NCBI GenBank assembly: GCA_003022985.1
Contig: PXTV01000162.1
Span: forward strand, 1 to 5,865
Origin: Bacteroidetes bacterium SW_11_45_7
GTDB taxonomy: Bacteria; Bacteroidota; Bacteroidia; Chitinophagales; SW-11-45-7
Direction: 5' to 3'
Length of the DNA stretch: 5,865 nucleotides
The notes beneath the pieces were generated by a model. That model made no database searches and was not told the DNA's origin. It was given only the letters and a program-made list of their open reading frames with translations. Numbering within the stretch: position 1 is the stretch's first letter; each line of letters begins with the position of its first letter. Below, piece by piece: positions 1 to 5,865 of this stretch. Position numbers and translations under genes: made by a program.

Positions 1-22
1 ATAATCCCTACTTTTGGCTGAC

Positions 23-1165
23 TCATGATATGACTTTTACCGTATCCTGAATGTATTTAGCATTGTCTTTAGCTGTAGCGAGATCTGACGCCACAACAGT
101 TACGTGGCCCATTTTCCGGAAAGGGCGCGTCTTTTTCTTACCGTAGAGATGCACATGTGCGCCTTTCATCGCTAAAATCTTATCGATGCCATCGTACTTT
201 GCCGGCCCTTCATGACCAACAGCACCCAGCAAATTCACCATAACGGCCGGCTGCACAATTGATGTATCGCCCAATGGCAAGTCGAGAATGGCGCGCAGGT
301 GCTGTTCGAACTGAGAAGTTATATTTCCTTCAATCGTGTGATGCCCAGTGTTGTGCGGGCGTGGCGCCACTTCATTCACAAGAATATCGCCATCTTTTGT
401 GAGGAACATTTCAACAGCCAATAAGCCAACAATTTGCATTTTTTCAGCCACATCGGTGGCTATCGATGCCGCTTTTTGAGCGGTATTGTTGTCAATTTGA
501 GCAGGCGAATAGAGAAACTCCACGAGGTTGGCAGTGGAATTAAAATCCATCTCAACCGGTGGGAAAGTTATCGATGTCCCACTTGGCGTTCTTGCAACGA
601 TAACAGAAAGTTCAGTGGAAAAATCCACTTTCTTCTCGAGAACAGAAGGCACATCAAATGCTTTCCCTAAATCCTGCTCTGTATCGATAACCTGTACCCC
701 CTGGCCATCATACCCTGCCCGCCTCGTTTTCTGGACAGCAGGGAGAAAAGAAGCATATTCCTTTGCTTGAGCTGCATTATCCAGGAGCACAAAATCCGAT
801 GCAGGGATGCCCTTATCCTGATAAAATTGCTTCTGGGCGCCCTTATCCTGGATCAATTCGAGCATATCAGGCGAAGGATAGACCTGCACCCCTTGGGAGA
901 CAAGATATTTGAGTGCATCGGTGTTGACGTGCTCAATCTCGATGGTAAGGATATCCTTATCCCTGCCGAAATTGACAACTTGCTGGTATTCCTGAAAATT
1001 GCCTTTGACAAAGGACGAAGCAAGCTGATGACAGGGCGCTTCAGGATTCGGGTCCATACAGGCTATATCCAGGTCGAAATCAATCGATGATTGCAGCATC
1101 ATACGGCCCAGCTGGCCACCACCAAGAATGCCGATCTTAACTTGCTGCTCAAAAGGGTTTGTCAT
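23..1165 (-). CDS. purK: N5-carboxyaminoimidazole ribonucleotide synthase (PurK)
   Basis: PurK is a cytoplasmic ATP-grasp ligase of de novo purine synthesis. It carboxylates 5-aminoimidazole ribonucleotide with bicarbonate and ATP to give N5-CAIR, which PurE then rearranges. The 380 residues fit the usual family length. The sequence shows the N-terminal preATP-grasp loop GILGGGQLGR (residues 12-21), the segment TIEIEHV (74-80), the ATP-grasp glycine-rich stretch KTRRAGYDGQG (146-156), ELSVIVAR (185-192), and the metal-binding pair E252 (in AVEMF) and E265 (in NEVAPRPHNTGH). The C-terminal LYGKKKTRPFRKMGHV (340-355) is also typical. The ATG at 1165 is kept because the family glycine loop begins about 11 residues later and a -7 promoter box lies 30 bases upstream. 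It appears to have its own promoter, next to the terminator of the preceding cargo gene. Only 22 bases follow the stop, so I cannot tell whether purE or another gene follows. Identification is very secure. Confidence 0.97.
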   Translation of the reverse strand: MTNPFEQQVKIGILGGGQLGRMMLQSSIDFDLDIACMDPNPEAPCHQLASSFVKGNFQEYQQVVNFGRDKDILTIEIEHVNTDALKYLVSQGVQVYPSPDMLELIQDKGAQKQFYQDKGIPASDFVLLDNAAQAKEYASFLPAVQKTRRAGYDGQGVQVIDTEQDLGKAFDVPSVLEKKVDFSTELSVIVARTPSGTSITFPPVEMDFNSTANLVEFLYSPAQIDNNTAQKAASIATDVAEKMQIVGLLAVEMFLTKDGDILVNEVAPRPHNTGHHTIEGNITSQFEQHLRAILDLPLGDTSIVQPAVMVNLLGAVGHEGPAKYDGIDKILAMKGAHVHLYGKKKTRPFRKMGHVTVVASDLATAKDNAKYIQDTVKVIS

Positions 1166-1194
1166 AAAGGATCTCTTGCTCTATCGCTTATTAT

Positions 1195-1226
1195 CAAAAT
1201 TAAAAAAAGCCGCCCGTCTTTTCAGA
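1195..1226 (-). promoter_or_regulatory. Probable purK promoter (Bacteroidota -33/-7 type)
   Basis: On the minus strand, TAATTTTG (1195-1202) is an exact match to the Bacteroidota sigma consensus -7 box TAnnTTTG. Twenty bases upstream lies TCTG (1223-1226), a three-of-four match to the TTTG -33 box. The predicted transcript start is near 1189, which gives a leader of roughly 24 bases. The -7 box shares its first base with the end of the T-tract of the upstream terminator, and the candidate -33 box falls in the terminator's inner stem. The -7 box is seen directly; the -33 assignment is weak. Confidence 0.55.
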
Positions 1227-1235
1227 GGGGCGGCT
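1202..1235 (-). terminator. Intrinsic terminator after the 266-residue cargo gene
   Basis: Read on the minus strand, an 8-bp GC-rich stem (1228-1235 pairing with 1208-1215, core GCCGCC/GGCGGC) is followed by seven Ts (1202-1208). Past one G-G mismatch, an inner 3-bp stem (1224-1226 with 1217-1219) closes a four-base loop. It begins 29 bases after the TAA stop at 1264. The plus-strand side lacks a comparable T-run, so it acts mainly on minus-strand transcripts and separates the cargo gene from purK. Confidence 0.9.
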
Positions 1236-1263
1236 CAAATTCCTTATTCATATCTTCTGTAAC

Positions 1264-2064
1264 TTATCCGGAACCTATAACCAACTTTCTTGTAAGCGAG
1301 TGCTGCCCATCAGTAAGCTGTACAATATAGAATCCCGTACTCAACTTCTTTTGCTTAAAGGTAATGTTGTTTTGGCCCGGAGATAGTTTGATGGATTTGT
1401 TACGAAGCTGCTTTCCTAACAAGTTATGGACTTGTAAATTGTAAGTGCCTGCCGAACGGCTATGAACACTCATGGTTGTTGACCCTGTGAAGGGGTTTGG
1501 CGCAATGGCAAAATGGGCCAATGTTGGCTCATCCGCTATTCCTGTTGCAATGCTTCCATCCGGTGGGCCATCACAAGCTGTTTGGCCGGCCTTATTGGTA
1601 TCAAGAACCGGGCAATTATCACCCTGATCCGCTTTGACCTGAAGATCATATCTGATACCTAATGCGCGGACAACAGTATCAATTTCCACCGAAAGTTTCT
1701 CAACCTTGGCTGTCACATTAAATTTTAACCGGTACTGGCCTACTGAGTCATCTGTGGCGCCACTGATTTCAATACATCCCACTTCATTTTCCTGGAACCG
1801 ATCCGGGTTTGGTGAGTTGGATTTATTTGTTGACCAGTCGAGCCCACAAGGTAAGTTCTCAATAGACCTGAAGTCAATATAATCAACTGTAACCGTTTGC
1901 CCTTGTATGGTCACTTGATCAAAATTCTTGAAATTGATGTTTGCCGGATCAAAGCCGGGGCTCCCCAGTGAACCTTGCGGTGTGCAACTACGATTTTGCG
2001 TTTGTGCCAAAGAAATAAATCCTATGCAAATAGCAGTTATAAGCAACATTCTTGTCATCATCAT
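1264..2064 (-). CDS. Small secreted protein with PIG-like domain and T9SS type A sorting domain
   Basis: A 266-residue protein of unknown function, exported by Sec and then probably taken across the outer membrane by the type IX system. Residues 1-22 form a signal peptide with hydrophobic core LLITAICIGFISLA. Residues 27-146 form a beta-rich module with the putative-Ig signature: LPCGLDW (71-77), then GCIEISGA (96-103), then GQYRLKFNV (109-117). C73 and C97 could pair. A short linker (147-183; C151, C164) leads to the sorting domain (184-266), marked by APNPF (188-192), the HNLLGKQLR strand, and STGFYIVQL before a basic RKLVIGSG end. Three ATG codons stand in tandem (2064, 2061, 2058), so the exact start may be any of them; all give a usable signal peptide. 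The sorting domain resembles that of the upstream 286-residue gene closely, so the two are probably duplicates. It is flanked by its own promoter box and terminator. No catalytic motif is visible. Confidence 0.9.
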   Translation of the reverse strand: MMMTRMLLITAICIGFISLAQTQNRSCTPQGSLGSPGFDPANINFKNFDQVTIQGQTVTVDYIDFRSIENLPCGLDWSTNKSNSPNPDRFQENEVGCIEISGATDDSVGQYRLKFNVTAKVEKLSVEIDTVVRALGIRYDLQVKADQGDNCPVLDTNKAGQTACDGPPDGSIATGIADEPTLAHFAIAPNPFTGSTTMSVHSRSAGTYNLQVHNLLGKQLRNKSIKLSPGQNNITFKQKKLSTGFYIVQLTDGQHSLTRKLVIGSG

Positions 2065-2122
2065 AATACCATTTCAACTTTTGACAATTCTCAGCTCTCT
2101 TTTTGTTCCAATCTGGTCGTGG

Positions 2123-2130
2123 CAAATGTA
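2123..2130 (-). promoter_or_regulatory. -7 box of the 266-residue cargo gene promoter
   Basis: The minus strand reads TACATTTG, an exact match to the Bacteroidota -7 consensus TAnnTTTG. It lies 58 bases upstream of the first ATG, so the predicted leader is about 50 bases. No good -33 box sits at the expected 17-23 base spacing, because that position is the GC stem of the preceding terminator. A TTTG at 2142-2145, the end of the terminator T-tract, is only 11 bases away and too close for a standard pair. The -7 call rests on motif and position alone. Confidence 0.5.
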
Positions 2131-2142
2131 AGCAATCAGGAC

Positions 2143-2183
2143 AAAAAAAGCCGCCTATAGGTAAAGAACCAAACAGGCGGCTT
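2143..2183 (-). terminator. Intrinsic terminator after the 286-residue cargo gene
   Basis: On the minus strand a 9-bp stem (2175-2183 pairing with 2148-2156, core GCCGCC/GGCGGC) runs into seven Ts (2143-2149). The 18-base loop contains a smaller 3-bp stem (2168-2170 with 2160-2162). It starts 25 bases after the TAA stop. The T-tract plus inner stem arm (13 bases) is identical to the terminator at 1202-1214, which suggests a terminator style common in this genome. Confidence 0.9.
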
Positions 2184-2208
2184 CAAGTCATTTATGATTC
2201 AACTGATG

Positions 2209-3069
2209 TTAGTTGCTCCCGATGACCACTCTTTTACTGATCGTTTGGTCAGCTTCCTGGCTTGTTAAATTCATAAGGTAAATACCTGAACTCAACTCGC
2301 CACGTTCCAGCTCGAATTTGTTCTCACCGTGGCGGAGGTCAAGTGACCTGTCACGGACCTCTTCACCGAGCATGTTGTGGAGGGTCAATTCATACTCAGC
2401 AGGGTCTTCTGTGTAAACGGTTACTTGAGACGATTGTGAGAAAGGATTGGGACTGACAGATGAGGTGAGATTTCCACCCTGACTTGAAGATGTCTCACGA
2501 ATGCCGGTATAAACGGAATCACATGGGTCACCTTGATCACGCACTTTCAGGTAATAACTGAAATCAGCGTTGGCTCCAAATTGCTCGGCAAGCTCATTTG
2601 CTTCCCCACTAAATTCACCGAGACCCTCTATCCAGATGGTTACCCAAATGCCAAGCTGATAATTGCCAGACAATTCATTGGTAGTACCACTTAAAGAGAC
2701 GCACCCCGTTTCGCCAGGCCCCCAAGTATTTACTGGTGTACCGTTTGACGTTTCATAGGTAATTCCATCAGGCGGCCCGGAATAATCAGCAATATCATCT
2801 AATGTGTCGCTGGGAGCGATTACGCTAATACTGTCAAGACGAAGGGAATCAATGTTATTTCCATCTACATCACTTAAGTTTTCAATTTCAATAACTTCAC
2901 TATAGGAAGTATTCTTATAGATACAATTGAGCTTCGTCCAATCAGGTGACAAACCTGCTTCACCTGTTGGTTGTGGGGGATTACACGGCTGTTGCGCATT
3001 GACATTGAAAACTCCCACGAACGAAAGAATGGCAATGAATGTTAATGTGATAGATGTTACCCGTTTCAT
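2209..3069 (-). CDS. Secreted protein with PIG-like domain and T9SS type A sorting domain
   Basis: A 286-residue probable T9SS cargo protein of unknown function. The frame stays open upstream to an ATG at 3147, but the ATG at 3069 is preferred. It starts a classic signal peptide (MKRVTSITLTFIAILSFVGV, cleavage near NVNA-QQ at residue 25), and a strong promoter lies inside the longer reading. After a Cys-containing start (C29, C49), residues 50-185 form a PIG-like beta module: YSEVIEI (56-62), IDSLRLDSISV (83-93 region), GPPDGITYE (98-106), GPGETGCVSLSGT (117-129) and SGNYQLGIWV (134-143). This order matches a common Bacteroidota extracellular domain. C183 follows in DQGDPC, a motif echoed by DQGDNC in the 266-residue protein. 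The sorting domain (204-286) has SPNPF, LHNMLGEEVRDRS, SSGIYLMNL and KRVVIGSN. It is notably acidic, unlike its neighbour's. It has its own promoter and terminator. Confidence 0.9.
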   Translation of the reverse strand: MKRVTSITLTFIAILSFVGVFNVNAQQPCNPPQPTGEAGLSPDWTKLNCIYKNTSYSEVIEIENLSDVDGNNIDSLRLDSISVIAPSDTLDDIADYSGPPDGITYETSNGTPVNTWGPGETGCVSLSGTTNELSGNYQLGIWVTIWIEGLGEFSGEANELAEQFGANADFSYYLKVRDQGDPCDSVYTGIRETSSSQGGNLTSSVSPNPFSQSSQVTVYTEDPAEYELTLHNMLGEEVRDRSLDLRHGENKFELERGELSSGIYLMNLTSQEADQTISKRVVIGSN

Positions 3070-3111
3070 AAAATTAAGTTTTAATTGTAAAATAAAATAT
3101 TGTTGCAGCGT

Positions 3112-3141
3112 CAAAAATAATTGAATTTCACAGAATGCAAA
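3112..3141 (-). promoter_or_regulatory. Promoter of the 286-residue cargo gene
   Basis: The minus strand has TTTG (3138-3141, within a TTTTTG run), 18 bases, then TATTTTTG (3112-3119). Both boxes match the Bacteroidota -33/-7 consensus (TTTG and TAnnTTTG) exactly, at a normal spacing. Transcription should begin near 3106, giving an A/T-rich leader of about 37 bases before the ATG at 3069, with no Shine-Dalgarno site. This is the best promoter in the window and decides the start codon of the gene, since the alternative ATG at 3147 lies upstream of it. Confidence 0.7.
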
Positions 3142-3281
3142 AATCAATCTTTCATGATAGAGTGAGCTGCTTCAAAAACACTCCAATAAGTATTGACCTT
3201 GTTTGAATGGAAAATAGAATGAGGAGCCACGAGAAATGAACTATCACGATCAATCCAAAATTCACCTATCCAAACCAAGAG

Positions 3282-3297
3282 TTATCCGAAGGGATAA
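3282..3297 (-). other. Short stem-loop downstream of the 593-residue cargo gene
   Basis: A perfect 6-bp inverted repeat, TTATCC/GGATAA, encloses a four-base loop about 40 bases after the stop codon at 3338. It has no T-run after it on the minus strand, so it is not a standard intrinsic terminator. It might stabilise the 3' end of the message or mean nothing. The rest of the 268-base gap (3070-3337) holds only the promoter at 3112-3141; I see no small gene or RNA there. Confidence 0.3.
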
Positions 3298-3337
3298 GAC
3301 CAAACGGAACAAGAATTTCTACTACTGAATAGAAGCC

Positions 3338-5119
3338 CTACCGAAAGATTACTTTTCGCTTAAGATGATACTCATCTCCTCTAATTGTTAAGAGATAAAC
3401 ACCGGCAGGTTCATCAGCAAAATTGAACGTCTTTGACCACTTATTGCCTATTTGCTTCACTTGCTCCCGATAAATTTCCCTGCCCGTTACATCCTGAAGT
3501 GAGATTACCATTTCATTCCATTGACTCCTGTTTAATGCCACTGTGAACCGGCCTTCATTAGGATTAGGATAGACATTTAAGGAAGCATTGCTCATGTTAG
3601 AAGGGACGTTTGTGAACTCAACATAAAAGGAATCCGATTGGGTTTGGCATTGCTCATTACTTAATGCCAGCGTGTAAGATCCTTCCTCAGGAGGCTCAAA
3701 TGTTGTTGAATTGGCACCTGGAATTGGTGAACCGTCCAAATACCATTGAATAGCAAAGCTACCGGCATTTGTTGCTATGAGCTCGCCATTGGCATAATAG
3801 AATGCAGGATCTTTTGGCGGTGTTTGAAGGAACGTAACACTTGTATCTTCACTGAAGGTCGTACAGCCGTTAGAATCGGTCACACGCACCTTATAGTTAC
3901 CTGACTGTGTAACTTGCAGTGCCGTATCATTGGCGCCAGGTATTGCTGTAGAATCGCGGTACCATTTGGAAAAGAGATAATTGGTGGCAGGATAGGAAAG
4001 TTGCAAAGAATCCCCTTGGCAAAGTGAATCGGATGATTGACGGAGAGCCGGTGGCTCCGGATTGTCATAAACATTTATTGGTAATGTATCCTTAACAACT
4101 GTATTCGGAATGGTATCAAATGTGATGGTACCACTGGCGCCTCCCGATGACCAAAGACCAGGCGTGCCCATCGAATAGTTGTTGATATAGATCTGGTCAG
4201 CAGCCAGTGAATCGTCAGTGCCATTACACCAGGTAGGATCTTGATCCCATATTTCCACTTTGAACTGCGTCTTTCCCATCGGAACCTTAAGATCACCGGG
4301 TGAAAAGGTCCAGGTAGTTGAGGTTGTATTATCCACTACCGGGCTTACAAAACCGAGTTCAGGGATCTTAATGTAAAGATCAGGATCGCCAACCGTTGTC
4401 AATTCCCCACAAGAACCTTGTGCATAATTTCCCGGCACATCATTAATCACGAACTCAGTAATCGTGTATTCAAATATTGTTGTTGTTAATTGAGCAAAAT
4501 GATCACCTGTAGTATCAAAAACTTGTAGAGGCGGCTCTTTAGCAGAGGACGTGTTTCCGTTGCTGAACGTCCACTGCCACATGGTAGGATTTGGGTCACC
4601 ATCGACAAGGGCCTCAAAATTGAGAGCAAGGGAGTCATCACATGTGGAAGTAAAAGGTGGATCGTATGAAAAGCTGGATACACCGTCAGACGTATCCGGT
4701 AACACTTCCAATAACACCGTGTAATTTGTGTCAATTGTTCGGTTAACATCGCCAACAGGAGTATTCTTGGCTGTTATATCCATTTGGAAGAAGAATTTGA
4801 CTTCATAACTTCCGGGGGTCACAGGCGTGCCACAAACTTGCAAACAGCCCAAGGTATCACCCTGAGGTGGTTTTAACACGTAGCCGGTCCCCGGGTCTGT
4901 AAATTGATAGGGCACGTAAAAAGTCAGGGAATCGACATAATAATTCCCCGCCATTGCAGTATCAAGAATCGTATCGCAAACACCACCACGCCCATATCCT
5001 AAATCGGCAGGGCAACTAGAATCAACGCTACAAGTGCTCTGGCATTTTGAGCATTGGGCATCAGCCTGAACGAAGCCAAGCGTTAACAAGACGCTTAGAA
5101 ATAGAACAACAACTCTCAT
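3338..5119 (-). CDS. Multidomain surface protein: PIG-like, PKD, C2-like, two Ig-like repeats, T9SS type A sorting domain
   Basis: A 593-residue probable T9SS cargo, likely anchored or released at the cell surface, of unknown function. The signal peptide spans 1-21 (cleavage near ADA-Q). The mature start is Cys-rich (C23, C26, C30, C36, C48). Residues 49-138 are a PIG-like module with LGCLQVCGTPVTPGSYEV (90-107). A PKD-like domain follows (about 148-226; WQWTFSNG at 181-188). Residues 230-345 hold an Asp-rich segment, GDPDLYIKI (244-252) and VEIWDQDPT (288-296) with D302/D303, which resembles a C2-type calcium-binding sandwich. Ig-like repeat 1 (about 356-430) has C367 and the VTDSNGC turn (413-419). 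Repeat 2 (436-502) has WYLDGSPIPGAN (459-470) and C491 but no first Cys. The sorting domain (511-593) starts at NVYPNP and ends LKRKVIFR. The repeats match those of the truncated gene upstream. Domain names are by eye; the C2 call is the least certain. Confidence 0.88.
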   Translation of the reverse strand: MRVVVLFLSVLLTLGFVQADAQCSKCQSTCSVDSSCPADLGYGRGGVCDTILDTAMAGNYYVDSLTFYVPYQFTDPGTGYVLKPPQGDTLGCLQVCGTPVTPGSYEVKFFFQMDITAKNTPVGDVNRTIDTNYTVLLEVLPDTSDGVSSFSYDPPFTSTCDDSLALNFEALVDGDPNPTMWQWTFSNGNTSSAKEPPLQVFDTTGDHFAQLTTTIFEYTITEFVINDVPGNYAQGSCGELTTVGDPDLYIKIPELGFVSPVVDNTTSTTWTFSPGDLKVPMGKTQFKVEIWDQDPTWCNGTDDSLAADQIYINNYSMGTPGLWSSGGASGTITFDTIPNTVVKDTLPINVYDNPEPPALRQSSDSLCQGDSLQLSYPATNYLFSKWYRDSTAIPGANDTALQVTQSGNYKVRVTDSNGCTTFSEDTSVTFLQTPPKDPAFYYANGELIATNAGSFAIQWYLDGSPIPGANSTTFEPPEEGSYTLALSNEQCQTQSDSFYVEFTNVPSNMSNASLNVYPNPNEGRFTVALNRSQWNEMVISLQDVTGREIYREQVKQIGNKWSKTFNFADEPAGVYLLTIRGDEYHLKRKVIFR

Positions 5120-5165
5120 GTATTGAAATTGTGATCGTTTAACAAGATAATTTGCAATAATCAGA

Positions 5166-5192
5166 TAAAATTACTCACGAAATTTGTTCAAA
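5166..5192 (-). promoter_or_regulatory. Possible promoter of the 593-residue cargo gene
   Basis: The minus strand has TTTG (5189-5192), 15 bases, then TAATTTTA (5166-5173), which misses the -7 consensus TAnnTTTG only at the last base. The spacing is shorter than usual, so this is a weak candidate. No exact TAnnTTTG occurs in the 154-base gap upstream of the gene. The gap also lacks a strong terminator for the preceding gene, so read-through from that gene is an alternative. Confidence 0.25.
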
Positions 5193-5273
5193 TAACGCTA
5201 ATGAATCACAATTCTACGGGTTGTCAAGACCACTTAAGCAAAACTCACTTATTCGCATAATGCTTCATAGAGG

Positions 5274-5865
5274 TTATTGAAGCACAATACGTTCAGTCTG
5301 TACATGATCTGCATTCCGGATTTGCAAAAGATACATCCCTTCTGCTAAACCGGCCATATCCAAACGGAGTTGAGCCTCGCCTTTTGGCAAAGATCTCTCT
5401 TTGATTGTCCGGCCTCTTACATCGCGAAGCAGGAATTCTGTTTGTTTATCAGCTAAGCTGCCGGGAAGAGAAATCGTGACATCCCCTCTGGTAGGATTGG
5501 GATAGATGTTGATATTATAGCTGGTTTTGGGCTTAGCAATACCTGTGGAAGTATCGATCTGGATGAAGTTTGTATCGGAGAATGCATTACAACCTCTTTT
5601 ATAATATTCCAACTGATAAACACCACTTGCGTTGGGCTCGAATTGATAAGCTGTATCACTGAGGCCACTTAAGGTATCACCATCCAGATACCACCTTACG
5701 TGCCAGTTCTCGTGGTTGGTAGCGTTGATCTTCCTATTGCCGTTATTATTGTACAGGAAATAAGGAGTGGGTGGTTGGCCTTCCACCATTATAAAACGGG
5801 TCACGGACTCGTTCCGGCAGCCGTTTGAATCCCTAACAACAGCATGATAAAGGCCTGTATCAGCT
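5274..5865 (-). CDS. T9SS type A sorting domain protein with Ig-like repeats (N-terminus beyond the window)
   Basis: The last 196 residues of a larger secreted protein; the reading frame is open to the window edge, so the start lies outside. The first visible residues, GLYHAVVRDSNGC, are the end of an Ig-like repeat of the type also found in the 593-residue protein (NYKVRVTDSNGC). A second Ig-like repeat follows, with VRWYLDGDTLSG, FEPNASGVYQLEYYKRGC and SDTNFIQI, lining up with the WYLDGSPIPG repeat of that protein. A linker with STGIAKP leads to the sorting domain: INIYPNPTRGDVTISLPG, then LLRDVRGRTIKERSL, GMYLLQIR and the terminal ERIVLQ. An in-frame GTG at 5804 is not the real start, because it falls inside the domain and has no signal peptide. 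The gene lies 154 bases upstream of the 593-residue gene, in the same direction. It is probably a paralogue; its own role is unknown. Confidence 0.9.
   Translation of the reverse strand, partial: ADTGLYHAVVRDSNGCRNESVTRFIMVEGQPPTPYFLYNNNGNRKINATNHENWHVRWYLDGDTLSGLSDTAYQFEPNASGVYQLEYYKRGCNAFSDTNFIQIDTSTGIAKPKTSYNINIYPNPTRGDVTISLPGSLADKQTEFLLRDVRGRTIKERSLPKGEAQLRLDMAGLAEGMYLLQIRNADHVQTERIVLQ

Noticed and set aside
1..22. A purE gene directly after purK
   Set aside because: Only 22 bases remain after the stop codon and no start codon is visible in them on the minus strand.
434..1330. Plus-strand open frames across purK and the following gap
   Set aside because: They lie antisense to a secure purK gene, have no recognisable domain, and their translations look like random shadow protein.
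1928..2160. Two overlapping plus-strand frames over the start of the 266-residue gene and its upstream gap
   Set aside because: They run through the signal peptide, promoter and terminator of minus-strand genes and show no plausible protein features.
1557..2781. GPPDG present in both the 266- and 286-residue proteins as a shared motif
   Set aside because: It lies in the linker of one and inside the PIG-like domain of the other, so the positions do not correspond; probably coincidence.
3880..4755. Minus-strand frames of 64-89 codons inside the 593-residue gene
   Set aside because: They are alternate frames of a gene whose own frame has clear domains, signal peptide and sorting domain.
5236..5265. 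Possible terminator hairpin after the truncated cargo gene
   Set aside because: Only short A/T-rich arms (AAGCA/TGCTT and TTAT/ATAA) can pair, they compete with each other, and no T-run follows on the minus strand.
5274..5804. A complete 176-residue protein starting at a GTG
   Set aside because: The frame continues open to the window edge with Ig-like sequence (VVRDSNGC), and the GTG start has no signal peptide, so the gene is simply cut by the window.

Overview
The window looks like chromosomal DNA of a gliding or secreting Bacteroidota bacterium. Three things point there: four proteins in a row end in a type IX secretion system (T9SS) type A sorting domain; the gene starts lack clear Shine-Dalgarno sites; and three of the four complete genes are preceded by exact matches to the Bacteroidota -7 promoter box TAnnTTTG. 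I cannot place it to genus. A lineage near Flavobacteriales or Cytophagales is likely but not shown.

All genes lie on the minus strand, so transcription runs from high to low coordinates. In that order: a T9SS cargo gene cut by the window edge (5274-5865); a 593-residue modular T9SS cargo gene (3338-5119); a 286-residue T9SS cargo gene (2209-3069, trimmed start); a 266-residue T9SS cargo gene (1264-2064); and the housekeeping purine gene purK (23-1165). Two strong intrinsic terminators with the same core, GCCGCC/GGCGGC followed by seven Ts, lie after the 286- and 266-residue genes. These two genes and purK therefore look like separate transcription units. No strong terminator is visible after the two larger cargo genes.

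The three complete cargo proteins share an N-terminal plan: signal peptide, a short Cys-containing start, and a domain resembling the putative-Ig (He_PIG-like) fold with a conserved G-C-(I/V/L)-x-(S/C)-(S/C)-G-type strand. The 266- and 286-residue proteins go straight from this module to the sorting domain. The 593-residue protein adds a PKD-like domain, an Asp-rich segment that looks like a C2-type calcium-binding sandwich, and two Ig-like repeats. The truncated gene has the same last two Ig-like repeats before its sorting domain. The cargo functions are unknown; they are probably surface-anchored or secreted adhesion or matrix proteins. I see no enzyme domain, defence system, mobile element, CRISPR array or RNA gene. 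No gap between genes exceeds 300 bases.
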